Shown piece by piece: positions 7,823-16,585 of a stretch of 64,000 nt of DNA. A program made the translations under genes and the position numbers. This stretch comes from Croceivirga sp009797885. Lineage in GTDB: Bacteria; Bacteroidota; Bacteroidia; Flavobacteriales; Flavobacteriaceae. Where the stretch lies: assembly GCA_045866215.1 (NCBI GenBank), contig AP035880.1:4216001-4280000 (forward strand), given 5' to 3'. How positions within the stretch are numbered: position 1 is the first letter of the stretch; each line of letters starts with the position of its first letter. The notes under the pieces are model-generated. The model was not told the DNA's origin. It worked only from the letters and a program-made list of their open reading frames with translations, and searched no databases.

Positions 7823-8806
7823 ATGAAAAGATATTTTTTGCTGTTGGGTGCGGCTATTTTGGTATCTAGCTGTGGAGATGATGACGGCCCTGGTGGTATT
7901 CAGCTCGCAACTACAACCTTGGCCGAACAAATAGTGGAGGACGATGCAGCAATTCTGGACTATTTAGAAACCCATTTCTATAATTATGAGGAGTTTCAAA
8001 ATCCACCGGAAAACTTTAATTTCAGGGTTCGGATTGAACCAATTACAGGGGACAACTCGGACAAAATCCCTCTTTCACAACAGGTTTCTTCGGCGGTAAT
8101 CAACGTCAGTTCCAATGAAACTACTTTCCCGTTGCCAGGAGAGGAAACCGATGTACCACATACCTATTACTTTTTACAAATACGCGAAGGTCAGGGTCCT
8201 AGCCCTACTGTTGGAGATTCTACCTTGGTTAAAGTTGAAGGTCAGTTGCTTGACGGTTTCGTTTTTGAGAGTAGTGCGGATTTTGGTTGGCTTCCATTGT
8301 ATAATACCGTAAGGGGCTTCGCAAATTCGATGGCACAGATGAAAGGAGGTACGCCTGAGGGCATTGTGGTTAATCCTGACGGGAGCTCCCAAATTACGGA
8401 TAGTGGCATAGGCCTAATGATTATTCCTTCTGGCCTGGGCTTTTTTAACCGTCCCCGGGAAGGTTCGCAGGTTCCATTATTTGCACCATTGGTATTTACT
8501 TTTGAATTGGGTTTGGTAACAGAAAATACGGATACGGATAACGATGGGATTCCTAACATGGAAGAAGACTTGGATGAGGATGGGTTTTTATTCGACGATA
8601 ATACAGATCTTGAAAGTGAGATAGAACGTGGATTACAAGTTGCCTTTGCTAATTTCCAAGATCCCGATGATGATGGGGATGGCGTTTTGACTAGGGATGA
8701 AATATCGGATGAAAATGGAAACATCATTTTTCCCTATCCGGATACGAACAATGACGGCACCCCGGATTATTTGGATCTCAATATTCTTAGGGAACCGGGC
8801 AATTAA
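7823..8806 (+). CDS. FKBP-type peptidyl-prolyl isomerase-like lipoprotein with Asp-rich tail
   Basis: This 327-residue lipoprotein (signal peptide to SSC, Cys17) has an FKBP-like middle region. HTYYFLQIREGQGPSPTVGDS, then VKVEGQLLDGFVFESS, and GIGLMIIPSGLGF follow FKBP order, although several active-site aromatics are replaced, so isomerase activity is uncertain. The C-terminal 90 residues carry calcium-binding DxDxDG units (DTDNDGIPN, DPDDDGDGV, DTNNDGTPDYLD). It resembles flavobacterial GldI/FKBP-type periplasmic or surface lipoproteins. It is convergent with the beta-barrel gene; the repeat at 8813-8949 lies between them. Confidence 0.75.
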   Translation: MKRYFLLLGAAILVSSCGDDDGPGGIQLATTTLAEQIVEDDAAILDYLETHFYNYEEFQNPPENFNFRVRIEPITGDNSDKIPLSQQVSSAVINVSSNETTFPLPGEETDVPHTYYFLQIREGQGPSPTVGDSTLVKVEGQLLDGFVFESSADFGWLPLYNTVRGFANSMAQMKGGTPEGIVVNPDGSSQITDSGIGLMIIPSGLGFFNRPREGSQVPLFAPLVFTFELGLVTENTDTDNDGIPNMEEDLDEDGFLFDDNTDLESEIERGLQVAFANFQDPDDDGDGVLTRDEISDENGNIIFPYPDTNNDGTPDYLDLNILREPGN

Positions 8807-8812
8807 AATAAA

Positions 8813-8949
8813 AAAAAGGGTGTCTAAAAAGTCGCAACAACACTAAAATGTCACATTGAGCGCAGTCGAAATACATTGATATTCCAAGGTCTGATTTTCT
8901 CGACTACGCTCGAAATGACAATAGTACAGACTTTTAGACACCTCTTTTT
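8813..8949. repeat. Palindromic intergenic repeat (nested inverted repeats)
   Basis: Outer arms GTGTCTAAAAAGTC (8820-8833) and GACTTTTAGACAC (8929-8941), extended by an A-run and a T-run, enclose an inner pair: TGTCACATTGAGCGCAGTCG near 8850 and CTCGACTACGCTCGAAATGACA (split over 8899-8920). The inner CATTGAGCGCAGTCGAAA motif is a form I know as frequent between genes of flavobacteria, so this is probably a dispersed REP- or MITE-like element. Lying between convergent genes, it may also end both transcripts. Confidence 0.7.
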
Positions 8950-8969
8950 CGTTTTCCGTTTTTTCCGGC

Positions 8970-9554
8970 CTACAGTTTTAAACTAAAGCTTAGGATCAAC
9001 TGGTCCGGCCGCGTATCTACCCGGTCATCCACGTTGACAATATTGGAGTTGATAAAGCTGATCTCATTTTCCGTAAAACCCCTTTCGTATCTAAGATCGA
9101 TGCCAAATTTTCCCAAGTTGACACCGGCGCCAAGATTGAAACCCAAGGTCAGGTCATTGTCGATATCATCTATGGTGACATCATCGAATTTACTGTTAAG
9201 GATGTATTGGAAGGACGGACCGATAAAGGCATGTAAGGGGCCAATTATCTTGGTTCCCACAAGCAGCGGCACATCCAATTTTTGAATTTTCAGATCCCCT
9301 TCATCGTATCCGGAAGTGGTACTGGTGTACACCAATTCCGGCCTGAGATAGATCCTGTTTCCCAATTTTCCATAGACCCCAACATGGAAACCGGCATTTC
9401 GATCAGGGTTTTCAAAGGCATTTTCTACAGAGTTAAAGTAATCACCGTTACCATTGTAGTTCAATCCGGCCTTGATTCCAAAACCCGATCCCGCTTGCGC
9501 ATGCAGTCCATAGCCTACCAAAATAGCGGCTACAATCAAAAGTGTTTTTCTCAT
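8970..9554 (-). CDS. Outer membrane beta-barrel protein (porin-family/PorT-like)
   Basis: The 194-residue protein has a signal peptide (MRKTLLIVAAILVGYGLHAQA) and alternating-polarity strands: GFGIKAGLNYNG, AGFHVGVYGKLG, IYLRPELVY, FGIDLRYERG, ending in LILSFSLKL, a typical outer-membrane C-terminal strand. This matches the Bacteroidota outer membrane beta-barrel family (about 8 strands). Function is unknown. It sits 56 bases downstream of the transketolase genes on the same strand, with a weak hairpin between them, so it is probably transcribed separately. Confidence 0.8.
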   Translation of the reverse strand: MRKTLLIVAAILVGYGLHAQAGSGFGIKAGLNYNGNGDYFNSVENAFENPDRNAGFHVGVYGKLGNRIYLRPELVYTSTTSGYDEGDLKIQKLDVPLLVGTKIIGPLHAFIGPSFQYILNSKFDDVTIDDIDNDLTLGFNLGAGVNLGKFGIDLRYERGFTENEISFINSNIVNVDDRVDTRPDQLILSFSLKL

Positions 9555-9580
9555 AATGTGTTTCGTTTAATGAATTATGA

Positions 9581-9605
9581 TGAAAAGGGTATCAAAGACG
9601 ATACC
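9581..9605 (-). terminator. Weak hairpin after transketolase genes
   Basis: On the minus strand GGTATC-GTCTTT-GATACC is followed by CTTTT. The 6-bp stem is short, so this is only a possible terminator. Confidence 0.35.
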
Positions 9606-9610
9606 AAAAC

Positions 9611-10564
9611 CTATTTTCTTTTCAACACTTTTAAAACGGCGGCTTCAATGGCTTTATTGTTGAGCCCATACTTCTCCATGAGTTGGTCCGGGGTACCACT
9701 TTCCCCAAAGGTGTCCTGGGTAGCCACAAACTCCTGGGGTGTAGGCTGATGGAGTGCAAGGGTCCTTGCCACACTTTCACCCAGTCCCCCAAGAAAATTA
9801 TGTTCCTCTGCGGTAACGATACATCCCGTTTTTCCTATGGAATCCAAAATGGCCTTTTCATCCAAGGGTTTTATGGTGTGTATGTTGATGATCTCGCAGG
9901 AAATACCCTGGTTTTCCAAATTTTCGGCGGCAAGCAATGCTTCCCAGACCAAATGTCCCGTAGCTACGATGGTCACATCCGTTCCCTCATTCAACAGTAC
10001 GGCCTTGCCGATTTCAAACTCTTGGTCCACCGGGGTAAAATTGGCCACTTTGGGACGACCAAAACGTAGGTAGACCGGCCCGTGGTGTTCCGCAATGGCT
10101 ATGGTCGCCGCTTTGGTTTGGTTAAAATCACAAGGATTGATTACGGTCATTCCGGGCAACATTTTCATCAATCCGATATCCTCAAGGATTTGATGGGTTG
10201 CCCCGTCCTCACCCAGGGTAACACCGGCATGGGAGGCGCAGATCTTTACATTTTTATGGGAGTAGGCGATGGACTGCCTAATTTGATCATAGACCCTACC
10301 TGTCGCAAAATTGGCGAAAGTAGTGGCAAAGGGAATTTTTCCGCCAATCGTTAAACCTGCGGCAATCCCCATCATATTGGCCTCGGCAATCCCCACTTGG
10401 AAAAAACGTTCCGGATTTTCGTCGATAAAGGTTTCGATCTTGAGCGATCCCACCAAATCGGCACATAAAGCGACCACATTAGGGTTGGTTCTTCCCAGTT
10501 CCGTCATTCCCGCACCAAAACCGCTGCGGGTATCTTTCTTTCCTTGATCTGTATATTTTGTCAT
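9611..10564 (-). CDS. Transketolase, C-terminal subunit
   Basis: This 317-residue protein carries the pyrimidine-binding and C-terminal domains of transketolase, the pentose-phosphate enzyme that moves two-carbon units between ketoses and aldoses. FFQVGIAEANMMGIAAGL contains the catalytic glutamate that activates thiamine diphosphate. KICASHAGVTLGEDGATHQ and PVYLRFGRP are further signatures. The enzyme is split: the partner subunit lies 51 bases upstream, and the two together equal one full-length transketolase. Split forms are common in Bacteroidota and archaea. Related two-gene enzymes such as DXPS-like or apulose-pathway transketolases exist, so substrate is inferred. Confidence 0.9.
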   Translation of the reverse strand: MTKYTDQGKKDTRSGFGAGMTELGRTNPNVVALCADLVGSLKIETFIDENPERFFQVGIAEANMMGIAAGLTIGGKIPFATTFANFATGRVYDQIRQSIAYSHKNVKICASHAGVTLGEDGATHQILEDIGLMKMLPGMTVINPCDFNQTKAATIAIAEHHGPVYLRFGRPKVANFTPVDQEFEIGKAVLLNEGTDVTIVATGHLVWEALLAAENLENQGISCEIINIHTIKPLDEKAILDSIGKTGCIVTAEEHNFLGGLGESVARTLALHQPTPQEFVATQDTFGESGTPDQLMEKYGLNNKAIEAAVLKVLKRK

Positions 10565-10615
10565 TGCTATAGGTTATTCCCAATCCAGGGAATTGATTTT
10601 AATTAAATAGGTGTA

Positions 10616-11461
10616 TTAGTAGTCGCCCAAGGTTTCCGGGTTTTGGGCCAATGCGGTTTCCAATTGTTCATCATTTGGGGCCTTGCCATGCCATGCATGG
10701 GTATGCATCATAAAATCCACGCCATTGCCCATCATGGTGGTCATTACGATACAGACCGGTCTTCCTTTCCCAGTCCTGCGTTTCGCCTCTTTTAATCCTT
10801 CAATGACCTGTCCTAAATCGTTTCCATTTTCAATTTCAAGGACATCCCATCCAAAAGCCCTGAATTTTTCAGGGACATCCCCCAAAGGCATCACTTTTTC
10901 GGTAGGACCGTCAATTTGTTGTCCATTGCGATCTACCGTGGCGATTAGGTTGTCCACTTTATGTGCGGCAGCGAACATTATGGCTTCCCAATTTTGTCCT
11001 TCCTGCAATTCCCCATCCCCATGAAGGCTGTATACCAGATGATCGTCCTTGTTCAGCTTTTTTGCCAAAGCCGCTCCCAGGGCAACGGACATTCCCTGAC
11101 CCAGGGAACCACTGGCCACCCGTATTCCGGGAAGTCCTTCATGCGTGGTCGGGTGTCCCTGTAATCTCGAGTTGATCAGTCGAAAGGTATGGAGCTCTTC
11201 CAGTGGAAAATAACCGCGCCTTGCCAGTACACTGTAGAAAACAGGGGAAATGTGGCCGTTGGAAAGGAAAAACACGTCTTCGCCATCCCCATCCATATCA
11301 AAACCTTCTTTCAGGTCCATTATTTCATTGTACAATGTCACAAAAAACTCGGTACAACCCAAAGAGCCCCCGGGATGACCTGAATTCACCTTATGGACCA
11401 TCCTCAGGATGTCCCGTCTCACCTGAACCACCAGTTCTTCCAATTCAGAAATCGTTGCCAT
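10616..11461 (-). CDS. Transketolase, N-terminal (TPP-binding) subunit
   Basis: The 281-residue subunit binds thiamine diphosphate and Mg: SGHPGGSLG near residue 27 and the GDGELQEGQNWEA motif (about 148-160) with downstream DRNGQQIDGPT define the pyrophosphate domain. It needs the product of the following gene for a full active site. A canonical Bacteroidota promoter lies just upstream, and the gene is divergent from tgt. Confidence 0.9.
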   Translation of the reverse strand: MATISELEELVVQVRRDILRMVHKVNSGHPGGSLGCTEFFVTLYNEIMDLKEGFDMDGDGEDVFFLSNGHISPVFYSVLARRGYFPLEELHTFRLINSRLQGHPTTHEGLPGIRVASGSLGQGMSVALGAALAKKLNKDDHLVYSLHGDGELQEGQNWEAIMFAAAHKVDNLIATVDRNGQQIDGPTEKVMPLGDVPEKFRAFGWDVLEIENGNDLGQVIEGLKEAKRRTGKGRPVCIVMTTMMGNGVDFMMHTHAWHGKAPNDEQLETALAQNPETLGDY

Positions 11462-11482
11462 GTATTATTTTTATTAAGGTAC

Positions 11483-11513
11483 CAAATGTAACCGCAATCC
11501 TATCTTTTAGCAA
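11483..11513 (-). promoter_or_regulatory. Promoter of the split-transketolase genes (TTG-N20-TACATTTG)
   Basis: On the minus strand TTG (11511-11513) precedes TACATTTG (11483-11490) by 20 bases, a full match to the Bacteroidota consensus, about 22 bases before the ATG at 11461. Confidence 0.7.
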
Positions 11514-11571
11514 ATGAAATCCCTTCATTTTTATTAGAGACTATCAACAAAACTTTATTTGTTTGTTAAGG

Positions 11572-11600
11572 GAGTGCTCAAGCGGAGATGGCTATATTTG
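11572..11600 (+). promoter_or_regulatory. Promoter of tgt-lptG (TTTG-N17-TATATTTG)
   Basis: TTTG (11572-11575) and TATATTTG (11593-11600) are spaced by 17 bases. Transcription would start near 11607, only about 11 bases before the TTG start of tgt. Confidence 0.65.
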
Positions 11601-11617
11601 CTCCTTAAATTTTTTGT

Positions 11618-12748
11618 TTGAAATTTAACCTTCTTCATACGGATACCCACACAAAGGCCAGGGCCGGTGAGATTCAGACAGGGCACGGTACCATCCAAAC
11701 CCCAATTTTTATGCCCGTGGGTACGGTGGCCTCGGTTAAAGGGGTCCACCAAAGGGAACTGAAAGAGGATATCGCACCGGATATCATCCTTGGAAATACC
11801 TATCACCTGTACCTAAGACCCGGCATTGAGATTATGGAAAAAGCGGGAGGGCTGCACCAATTCATGGGTTGGGATAGGAATATATTGACGGACAGTGGGG
11901 GATATCAGGTATATTCCCTATCCGGAAATCGTAAAATAAAGGAGGAAGGGGTAAATTTCAAATCCCATATTGACGGTTCCAGCCATTTTTTTTCGCCGGA
12001 ACTGGTAATGGAAATCCAACGCTCCATAGGAGCGGATATCATAATGGCCTTTGATGAGTGTACCCCTTATCCCTGTGACTATGGCTATGCCAAGCGTTCC
12101 ATGGATTTGACCCATAGGTGGTTGGACAGGTGTTTGGACCATTTGAAAAAGGTACCGGAAAAATACGATTACCCCCAGGCATTTTTTCCCATCGTACAGG
12201 GTTCTACCTATACCGACCTACGCAAGCAATCTGCAGAGTATATTGCCAATACCAATGCTTTTGGGAATGCCATAGGAGGACTTTCCGTTGGGGAACCGGC
12301 AGAGGAAATGTATGCCATGTCGGAAATTGTCTGTGATATCCTCCCCAAGGAAAAACCACGTTACCTGATGGGGGTGGGCACCCCAATCAACATTTTGGAA
12401 AACATTGCCCTGGGGATTGATATGTTTGACTGTGTGATGCCGACCAGGAATGCAAGAAATGGCATGTTGTTTACTGCGCATGGTACCATCAACATCAAAA
12501 ACAAAAAATGGGAAGATGATTTTTCCCCAATTGATGAAATGGGTATTACGTTTGTGGACACGGAGTATTCCAAAGCCTATCTAAGACACCTTTTTGCGGC
12601 CAACGAATACCTGGGGAAACAGATCGCTACCATTCATAACCTGGGATTTTATCTTTGGCTGGTGCGAACGGCCAGGGAAAAGATCATAAACGGGGAGTTT
12701 GGAGCGTGGAAGGCCCAAATGGTAAAACAAATGAATAAGAGATTGTAG
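11618..12748 (+). CDS. tgt: tRNA-guanine transglycosylase (queuine/preQ1 type)
   Basis: It exchanges guanine 34 for preQ1 in GUN-anticodon tRNAs during queuosine synthesis. The 376-residue TIM-barrel protein has TPIFMPVGTVASVKG, nucleophile region DSGGYQVYSL and FDCVMPTRNARNG. The usual zinc-binding Cys-x-Cys-x2-Cys cluster is absent: the equivalent stretch reads SPIDEMGITFVDTEYS, while the histidine of ATIHN is kept. I believe this is a Bacteroidota-wide variant. Translation must start at TTG 11618 (LKFNLLHTD), because the first in-frame ATG lies inside the barrel. Its stop overlaps the GTG of lptG by one base. Confidence 0.93.
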   Translation: MKFNLLHTDTHTKARAGEIQTGHGTIQTPIFMPVGTVASVKGVHQRELKEDIAPDIILGNTYHLYLRPGIEIMEKAGGLHQFMGWDRNILTDSGGYQVYSLSGNRKIKEEGVNFKSHIDGSSHFFSPELVMEIQRSIGADIIMAFDECTPYPCDYGYAKRSMDLTHRWLDRCLDHLKKVPEKYDYPQAFFPIVQGSTYTDLRKQSAEYIANTNAFGNAIGGLSVGEPAEEMYAMSEIVCDILPKEKPRYLMGVGTPINILENIALGIDMFDCVMPTRNARNGMLFTAHGTINIKNKKWEDDFSPIDEMGITFVDTEYSKAYLRHLFAANEYLGKQIATIHNLGFYLWLVRTAREKIINGEFGAWKAQMVKQMNKRL

Positions 12749-13830
12749 TGCTGACCATATTGGATAAATACATATTAAAGCGTTATGTCGCCACTTTTCT
12801 GGGGATTCTACTGCTGTTTATCCCTATTGGTATCATGATCAGTTTGGCGGAAAAAATCGGCAAAATCATTGATAACGAAGCCCCCCTTGGGGAAGTTATT
12901 ATGTTTTATGGCAACTTTAGCCTGGTTCTGGGGAATTTGTTGATGCCCATATTGCTGTTTCTATCCATCATTTTCTTCACGTCCAAATTGGCAAGCAATA
13001 CGGAGATCGTGGCGATGTTGAGTTCAGGGATTTCCTATAGACGGTTTCTACGGCCGTATTTCATTGGTGCCGCTATCGTGGCCGTCCTTATCTTTTTTAT
13101 GGGGCAGTTTATAGTGCCCAATGCCAGTATTGGTTTTAATGAGTTTGAATATAAGTACTTTAAGAAGGGAAGACAGACCCGACAGACCACCAATATCTTC
13201 AACCAACTGAACGAAAAGGACTTTATTTATGTAAGCAGTTTTGATCCCGATCGAAAAATAGGTTACAATTTCACCTATGAGCGTTTTGATGGGGATGATG
13301 AGCTGGTCTTCAAGATAAGCGCGGCCAATATTCGATGGGTGGAAAAGGACAGTTTGTATCGGTTGACCTCCTACACAAAACGGAAGATAAAGGAGGGGCA
13401 TGAACTCGTGGAAACCAAAAGAAGGTTGGATACCCTGTTTACCTTTCAAATAGGGGATTTGACCCCGGTCTCCTACGTGGCGGATACCAAAAACCTATTT
13501 GAACTCAATGATTTTATAGAAGACCAGCGTAAAAAAGGGGCCGCCAACATCAACACCTATATATTGGCCAAATACAAGAGATGGGCCTTACCCATAGCCG
13601 CATTTATCCTTACCATAATTGCCGTTGCGGTTTCCTCGGTCAAGAGAAGGGGCGGAATGGGCTTCAATTTGCTGGTGGGCATAGCCTTGGGGATGGTCTA
13701 TATCTTTTTTGACAGGATTTTTGGCACCATGGCGGAACAGTCGGGATTTTCGCCATTGCTCGCTGTTTTGATCCCAAATGTTATTTTTGGTGTTATAGGG
13801 GTTTACCTGCTTCAAAAAGCCAAACGATAG
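12748..13830 (+). CDS. lptG: LptF/LptG-family LPS export permease
   Basis: This 360-residue YjgP/YjgQ-family inner-membrane protein forms, with a partner and the LptB ATPase, the transporter that extracts LPS from the inner membrane. Three N-terminal membrane segments (about 12-32, 55-75, 98-118), a periplasmic beta-jellyroll-like region (120-270), and three C-terminal segments (280-300, 305-325, 332-352) give the family layout. LDKYILKRYVATF is the usual opening. The GTG start overlaps the tgt stop TAG, so translation is coupled. LptF and LptG are hard to tell apart in this phylum, so the symbol is tentative. Confidence 0.85.
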   Translation: MLTILDKYILKRYVATFLGILLLFIPIGIMISLAEKIGKIIDNEAPLGEVIMFYGNFSLVLGNLLMPILLFLSIIFFTSKLASNTEIVAMLSSGISYRRFLRPYFIGAAIVAVLIFFMGQFIVPNASIGFNEFEYKYFKKGRQTRQTTNIFNQLNEKDFIYVSSFDPDRKIGYNFTYERFDGDDELVFKISAANIRWVEKDSLYRLTSYTKRKIKEGHELVETKRRLDTLFTFQIGDLTPVSYVADTKNLFELNDFIEDQRKKGAANINTYILAKYKRWALPIAAFILTIIAVAVSSVKRRGGMGFNLLVGIALGMVYIFFDRIFGTMAEQSGFSPLLAVLIPNVIFGVIGVYLLQKAKR

Positions 13831-13862
13831 CAGTTTGTACTTTAATGGGGTTGGGGAATACC

Positions 13863-13895
13863 TTGTGACATATCTTCCAATAGTTTTTATATTTG
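13863..13895 (+). promoter_or_regulatory. Promoter of accA (TTG-N22-TATATTTG)
   Basis: TATATTTG (13888-13895) is a perfect -7 element; the nearest TTG (13863-13865) is 22 bases upstream, slightly long. The accA ATG follows 31 bases later. Confidence 0.6.
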
Positions 13896-13926
13896 CCTCA
13901 CCAACCAAATAATCAAGATCGTTTTC

Positions 13927-14880
13927 ATGGAATACTTGGAATTTGAGCTTCCCATAAAAGAATTGGAGGAGCAACTCGAGAAATGTAAGGTGATTGGGGA
14001 AGAAAGTGACGTGGACGTTACCGAAACCTGTCAGCAGATTGAAAAAAAGCTAGCTGATACAAAAAAGGACATTTACAAGAATTTGACCGCATGGCAGAGG
14101 GTCCAGCTTTCCAGGCATCCCAACCGTCCCTATACCATGGATTACATCAACGCCATTTGCGGGGATTCCTTTTTGGAACTCCATGGTGACCGTACGGTCA
14201 GGGATGACAAGGCCATGGTAGGTGGTCTTGGTAAGATTGGTGACCAAAGCTATATGTTCATTGGACAACAAAAAGGGTACAATACAAAGACCAGGCAATA
14301 TCGAAATTTTGGTATGGCCAATCCGGAAGGCTATCGGAAAGCCTTGCGGTTGATGCGTTCCGCAGAAAAATTTGGCATTCCCGTGGTCTCATTGGTCGAT
14401 ACTCCCGGGGCCTATCCCGGAATTGAAGCCGAAGAACGTGGTCAGGGAGAGGCCATTGCCCGAAATATCTTGGAAATGACCCGACTTAAAGTACCCATCA
14501 TTGTGGTAATCATTGGAGAAGGAGCATCCGGAGGTGCCTTGGGAATTGGAGTGGGGGATAAGGTACTAATGTTGGAAAACACCTGGTATTCCGTCATTTC
14601 CCCGGAATCCTGCTCTTCCATTCTATGGAGAAGCTGGGAATATAAAGAACAAGCGGCCGAAGCCCTTAAACTAACGGCCACGGACATGAAAAAACTCAAG
14701 CTTATCGATGAAATTGTCCGGGAACCGTTGGGAGGTGCCCATAGTGATCGGGATAAGACCTTTGACATTGTCAAGAAGAAAATTGCATTGCATTTTGAAG
14801 AGCTCAAAAAGTTATCACCAAAAGATTTGGTACGGATTCGAATGGAAAAATACGCAGACATGGGCGTCTTTAATGGCTAA
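13927..14880 (+). CDS. accA: Acetyl-CoA carboxylase carboxyltransferase subunit alpha
   Basis: With AccD it forms the carboxyltransferase that moves CO2 from biotin to acetyl-CoA to make malonyl-CoA, the first step of fatty acid synthesis. The 317 residues start with the helical EFELPIKELEEQL region and include LHGDRTVRDDKAMVGG, QQKGYNT, VVSLVDTPGAYPGIEAEERG and GEGASGGALGIG, the oxyanion-hole glycines of the crotonase fold. Length equals the family norm. It has its own promoter and no close operon partner. Confidence 0.97.
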   Translation: MEYLEFELPIKELEEQLEKCKVIGEESDVDVTETCQQIEKKLADTKKDIYKNLTAWQRVQLSRHPNRPYTMDYINAICGDSFLELHGDRTVRDDKAMVGGLGKIGDQSYMFIGQQKGYNTKTRQYRNFGMANPEGYRKALRLMRSAEKFGIPVVSLVDTPGAYPGIEAEERGQGEAIARNILEMTRLKVPIIVVIIGEGASGGALGIGVGDKVLMLENTWYSVISPESCSSILWRSWEYKEQAAEALKLTATDMKKLKLIDEIVREPLGGAHSDRDKTFDIVKKKIALHFEELKKLSPKDLVRIRMEKYADMGVFNG

Positions 14881-14960
14881 GCCCTATGTTTCTGTTTTTT
14901 AGAAATCGAATACTGTATTACTTTTCCTATTTTTTGTGTTGTTAACACATTTTATAAGTT

Positions 14961-14981
14961 ATCAACAATACTTTTGTTGAT
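14961..14981. repeat. Small inverted repeat between accA and dnaB
   Basis: ATCAACAA (14961-14968) pairs with TTGTTGAT (14974-14981) around TACTT. No T-tract follows. It could weakly end accA transcripts or bind a protein. No gene is seen between 14881 and 15046; TACTTTCG (15034-15041) is a degenerate -7 element just before dnaB. Confidence 0.35.
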
Positions 14982-15046
14982 GACAAGTGAACATCAGGAC
15001 CTAAAACTTAAAGTTAACTAAAGGTTAATTCCATACTTTCGCAGAC

Positions 15047-16585
15047 ATGGAGAACACAAACCCAATTGTTGGTCGTCGCATAGACAAATCTACGATCATA
15101 AACTTGGAGCGCGGCAAAATACCGCCTCAAGCTGTTGATTTAGAGGAAGTTGTATTGGGAGCAATGATGATTGACAAAAAAGGGGTGGACGAAGTCATTG
15201 ATATTTTGCATCCCGATGTGTTCTACAAGGATGCGCATCGCTTTATTTATGAAGCCATCTTCACACTCTTTGAATCCTCTGAACCGGTGGACTTATTAAC
15301 CGTTTCCGCCCAATTAAAGAAGGAAGGGCACCTGGAAGCGGTGGGAGGCGATTTTTATTTGATCCGACTTACACAAAAAGTGGCCTCCTCGGCGCATATT
15401 GAGTTTCATGCGCGAATCGTCCTTCAAAAATATATTCAGCGTAGTTTGATCAAGATTTCAAACGAGATCATTGAAGATGCCTACGACGAATCCACCGATG
15501 TTTTTGATCTGTTGGATGGTGCTGAAGCCAAATTATACGAAGTCACCCAGGGCAATCTCAAACGTTCGGCGGAGACGGCCCAGAATTTGGTGATACAGGC
15601 GAAGAAGCGAATTGAGGAAATTTCAAATAAAGAAGGGTTAAGTGGTATCCCCTCCGGTTTTGATAAAGTGGATAAACTTACCTCAGGTTGGCAACCCAGT
15701 GATTTGGTCATTATTGCGGCCAGACCGGGTATGGGTAAAACCGCCCTGACGTTGTCCATGGCCCGAAATATGGCCGTAAATGCAGATATTCCCGTTGCGT
15801 TCTTTTCCCTTGAAATGTCTTCCGTACAATTGATTACCCGGTTAATTTCTTCGGAAACCGGACTTTCCTCGGAAAAACTAAGGACAGGAAAATTGGAAAA
15901 ACACGAATGGGAGCAATTGAACGTTAAGGTAAAAGCTTTGGAAAAGGCACCGCTCTTTATAGACGATACCCCTTCATTGTCCATTTTTGATCTTAGGGCC
16001 AAAGCCAGAAGATTGGAATCCCAACACAAAATTAAACTGATTATCATTGATTATCTGCAGTTGATGACTGCCGGAGGAAGTCAAAAAGGGGGAAATAGGG
16101 AGCAGGAAATATCTACCATTTCACGGAATTTGAAGGCGTTGGCCAAAGAACTGAATGTTCCGGTAATCGCACTGTCCCAATTATCCCGTGCGGTGGAGAC
16201 CCGAGGGGGTAGCAAGCGCCCTATTTTATCGGATTTAAGGGAATCGGGAGCCATCGAACAGGATGCCGACATTGTTTCCTTTATCTATCGTCCCGAATAT
16301 TATAAAATTGAGGAATGGGACGATGAGGACCGCACCCCTACACAGGGTCAGGCAGAGTTTATTGTGGCCAAACACCGTAATGGGGGATTGGATAATATTA
16401 GGTTAAAGTTCATTGGTAACCTCGGTAAATTCGATAATTTAGATGAATTCGACTCACCTTTTGAGTTTCAATCCAAGATGAACGATGATGATGAAAACCC
16501 GTTCAACCCTACAACCTTGCCGAGTGCCGATCAGGCTTTTGGCAGTGCACTCAACGAAGGTGAAGAGGATGATATTCCCTTTTAA
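15047..16585 (+). CDS. dnaB: Replicative DNA helicase
   Basis: This 512-residue RecA-fold hexameric helicase unwinds DNA at the replication fork. The N-terminal domain (LPPQAVDLEEVVLGAMM-type start, IPPQAVDLEE here) is followed by the linker and the ATPase domain with Walker A ARPGMGKTA (about 226-234), Walker B LIIIDYLQLM and DLRESGAIEQDADIV. The acidic C-terminus ends DDIPF, usual for Bacteroidota. No intein is present. The downstream gene starts 17 bases inside its end. Confidence 0.97.
   Translation: MENTNPIVGRRIDKSTIINLERGKIPPQAVDLEEVVLGAMMIDKKGVDEVIDILHPDVFYKDAHRFIYEAIFTLFESSEPVDLLTVSAQLKKEGHLEAVGGDFYLIRLTQKVASSAHIEFHARIVLQKYIQRSLIKISNEIIEDAYDESTDVFDLLDGAEAKLYEVTQGNLKRSAETAQNLVIQAKKRIEEISNKEGLSGIPSGFDKVDKLTSGWQPSDLVIIAARPGMGKTALTLSMARNMAVNADIPVAFFSLEMSSVQLITRLISSETGLSSEKLRTGKLEKHEWEQLNVKVKALEKAPLFIDDTPSLSIFDLRAKARRLESQHKIKLIIIDYLQLMTAGGSQKGGNREQEISTISRNLKALAKELNVPVIALSQLSRAVETRGGSKRPILSDLRESGAIEQDADIVSFIYRPEYYKIEEWDDEDRTPTQGQAEFIVAKHRNGGLDNIRLKFIGNLGKFDNLDEFDSPFEFQSKMNDDDENPFNPTTLPSADQAFGSALNEGEEDDIPF

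Noticed and set aside
16485..16568. Upstream start for the exported protein after dnaB
   Set aside because: These codons lie within dnaB in another frame and do not form part of a signal peptide; ATG 16569 fits better.
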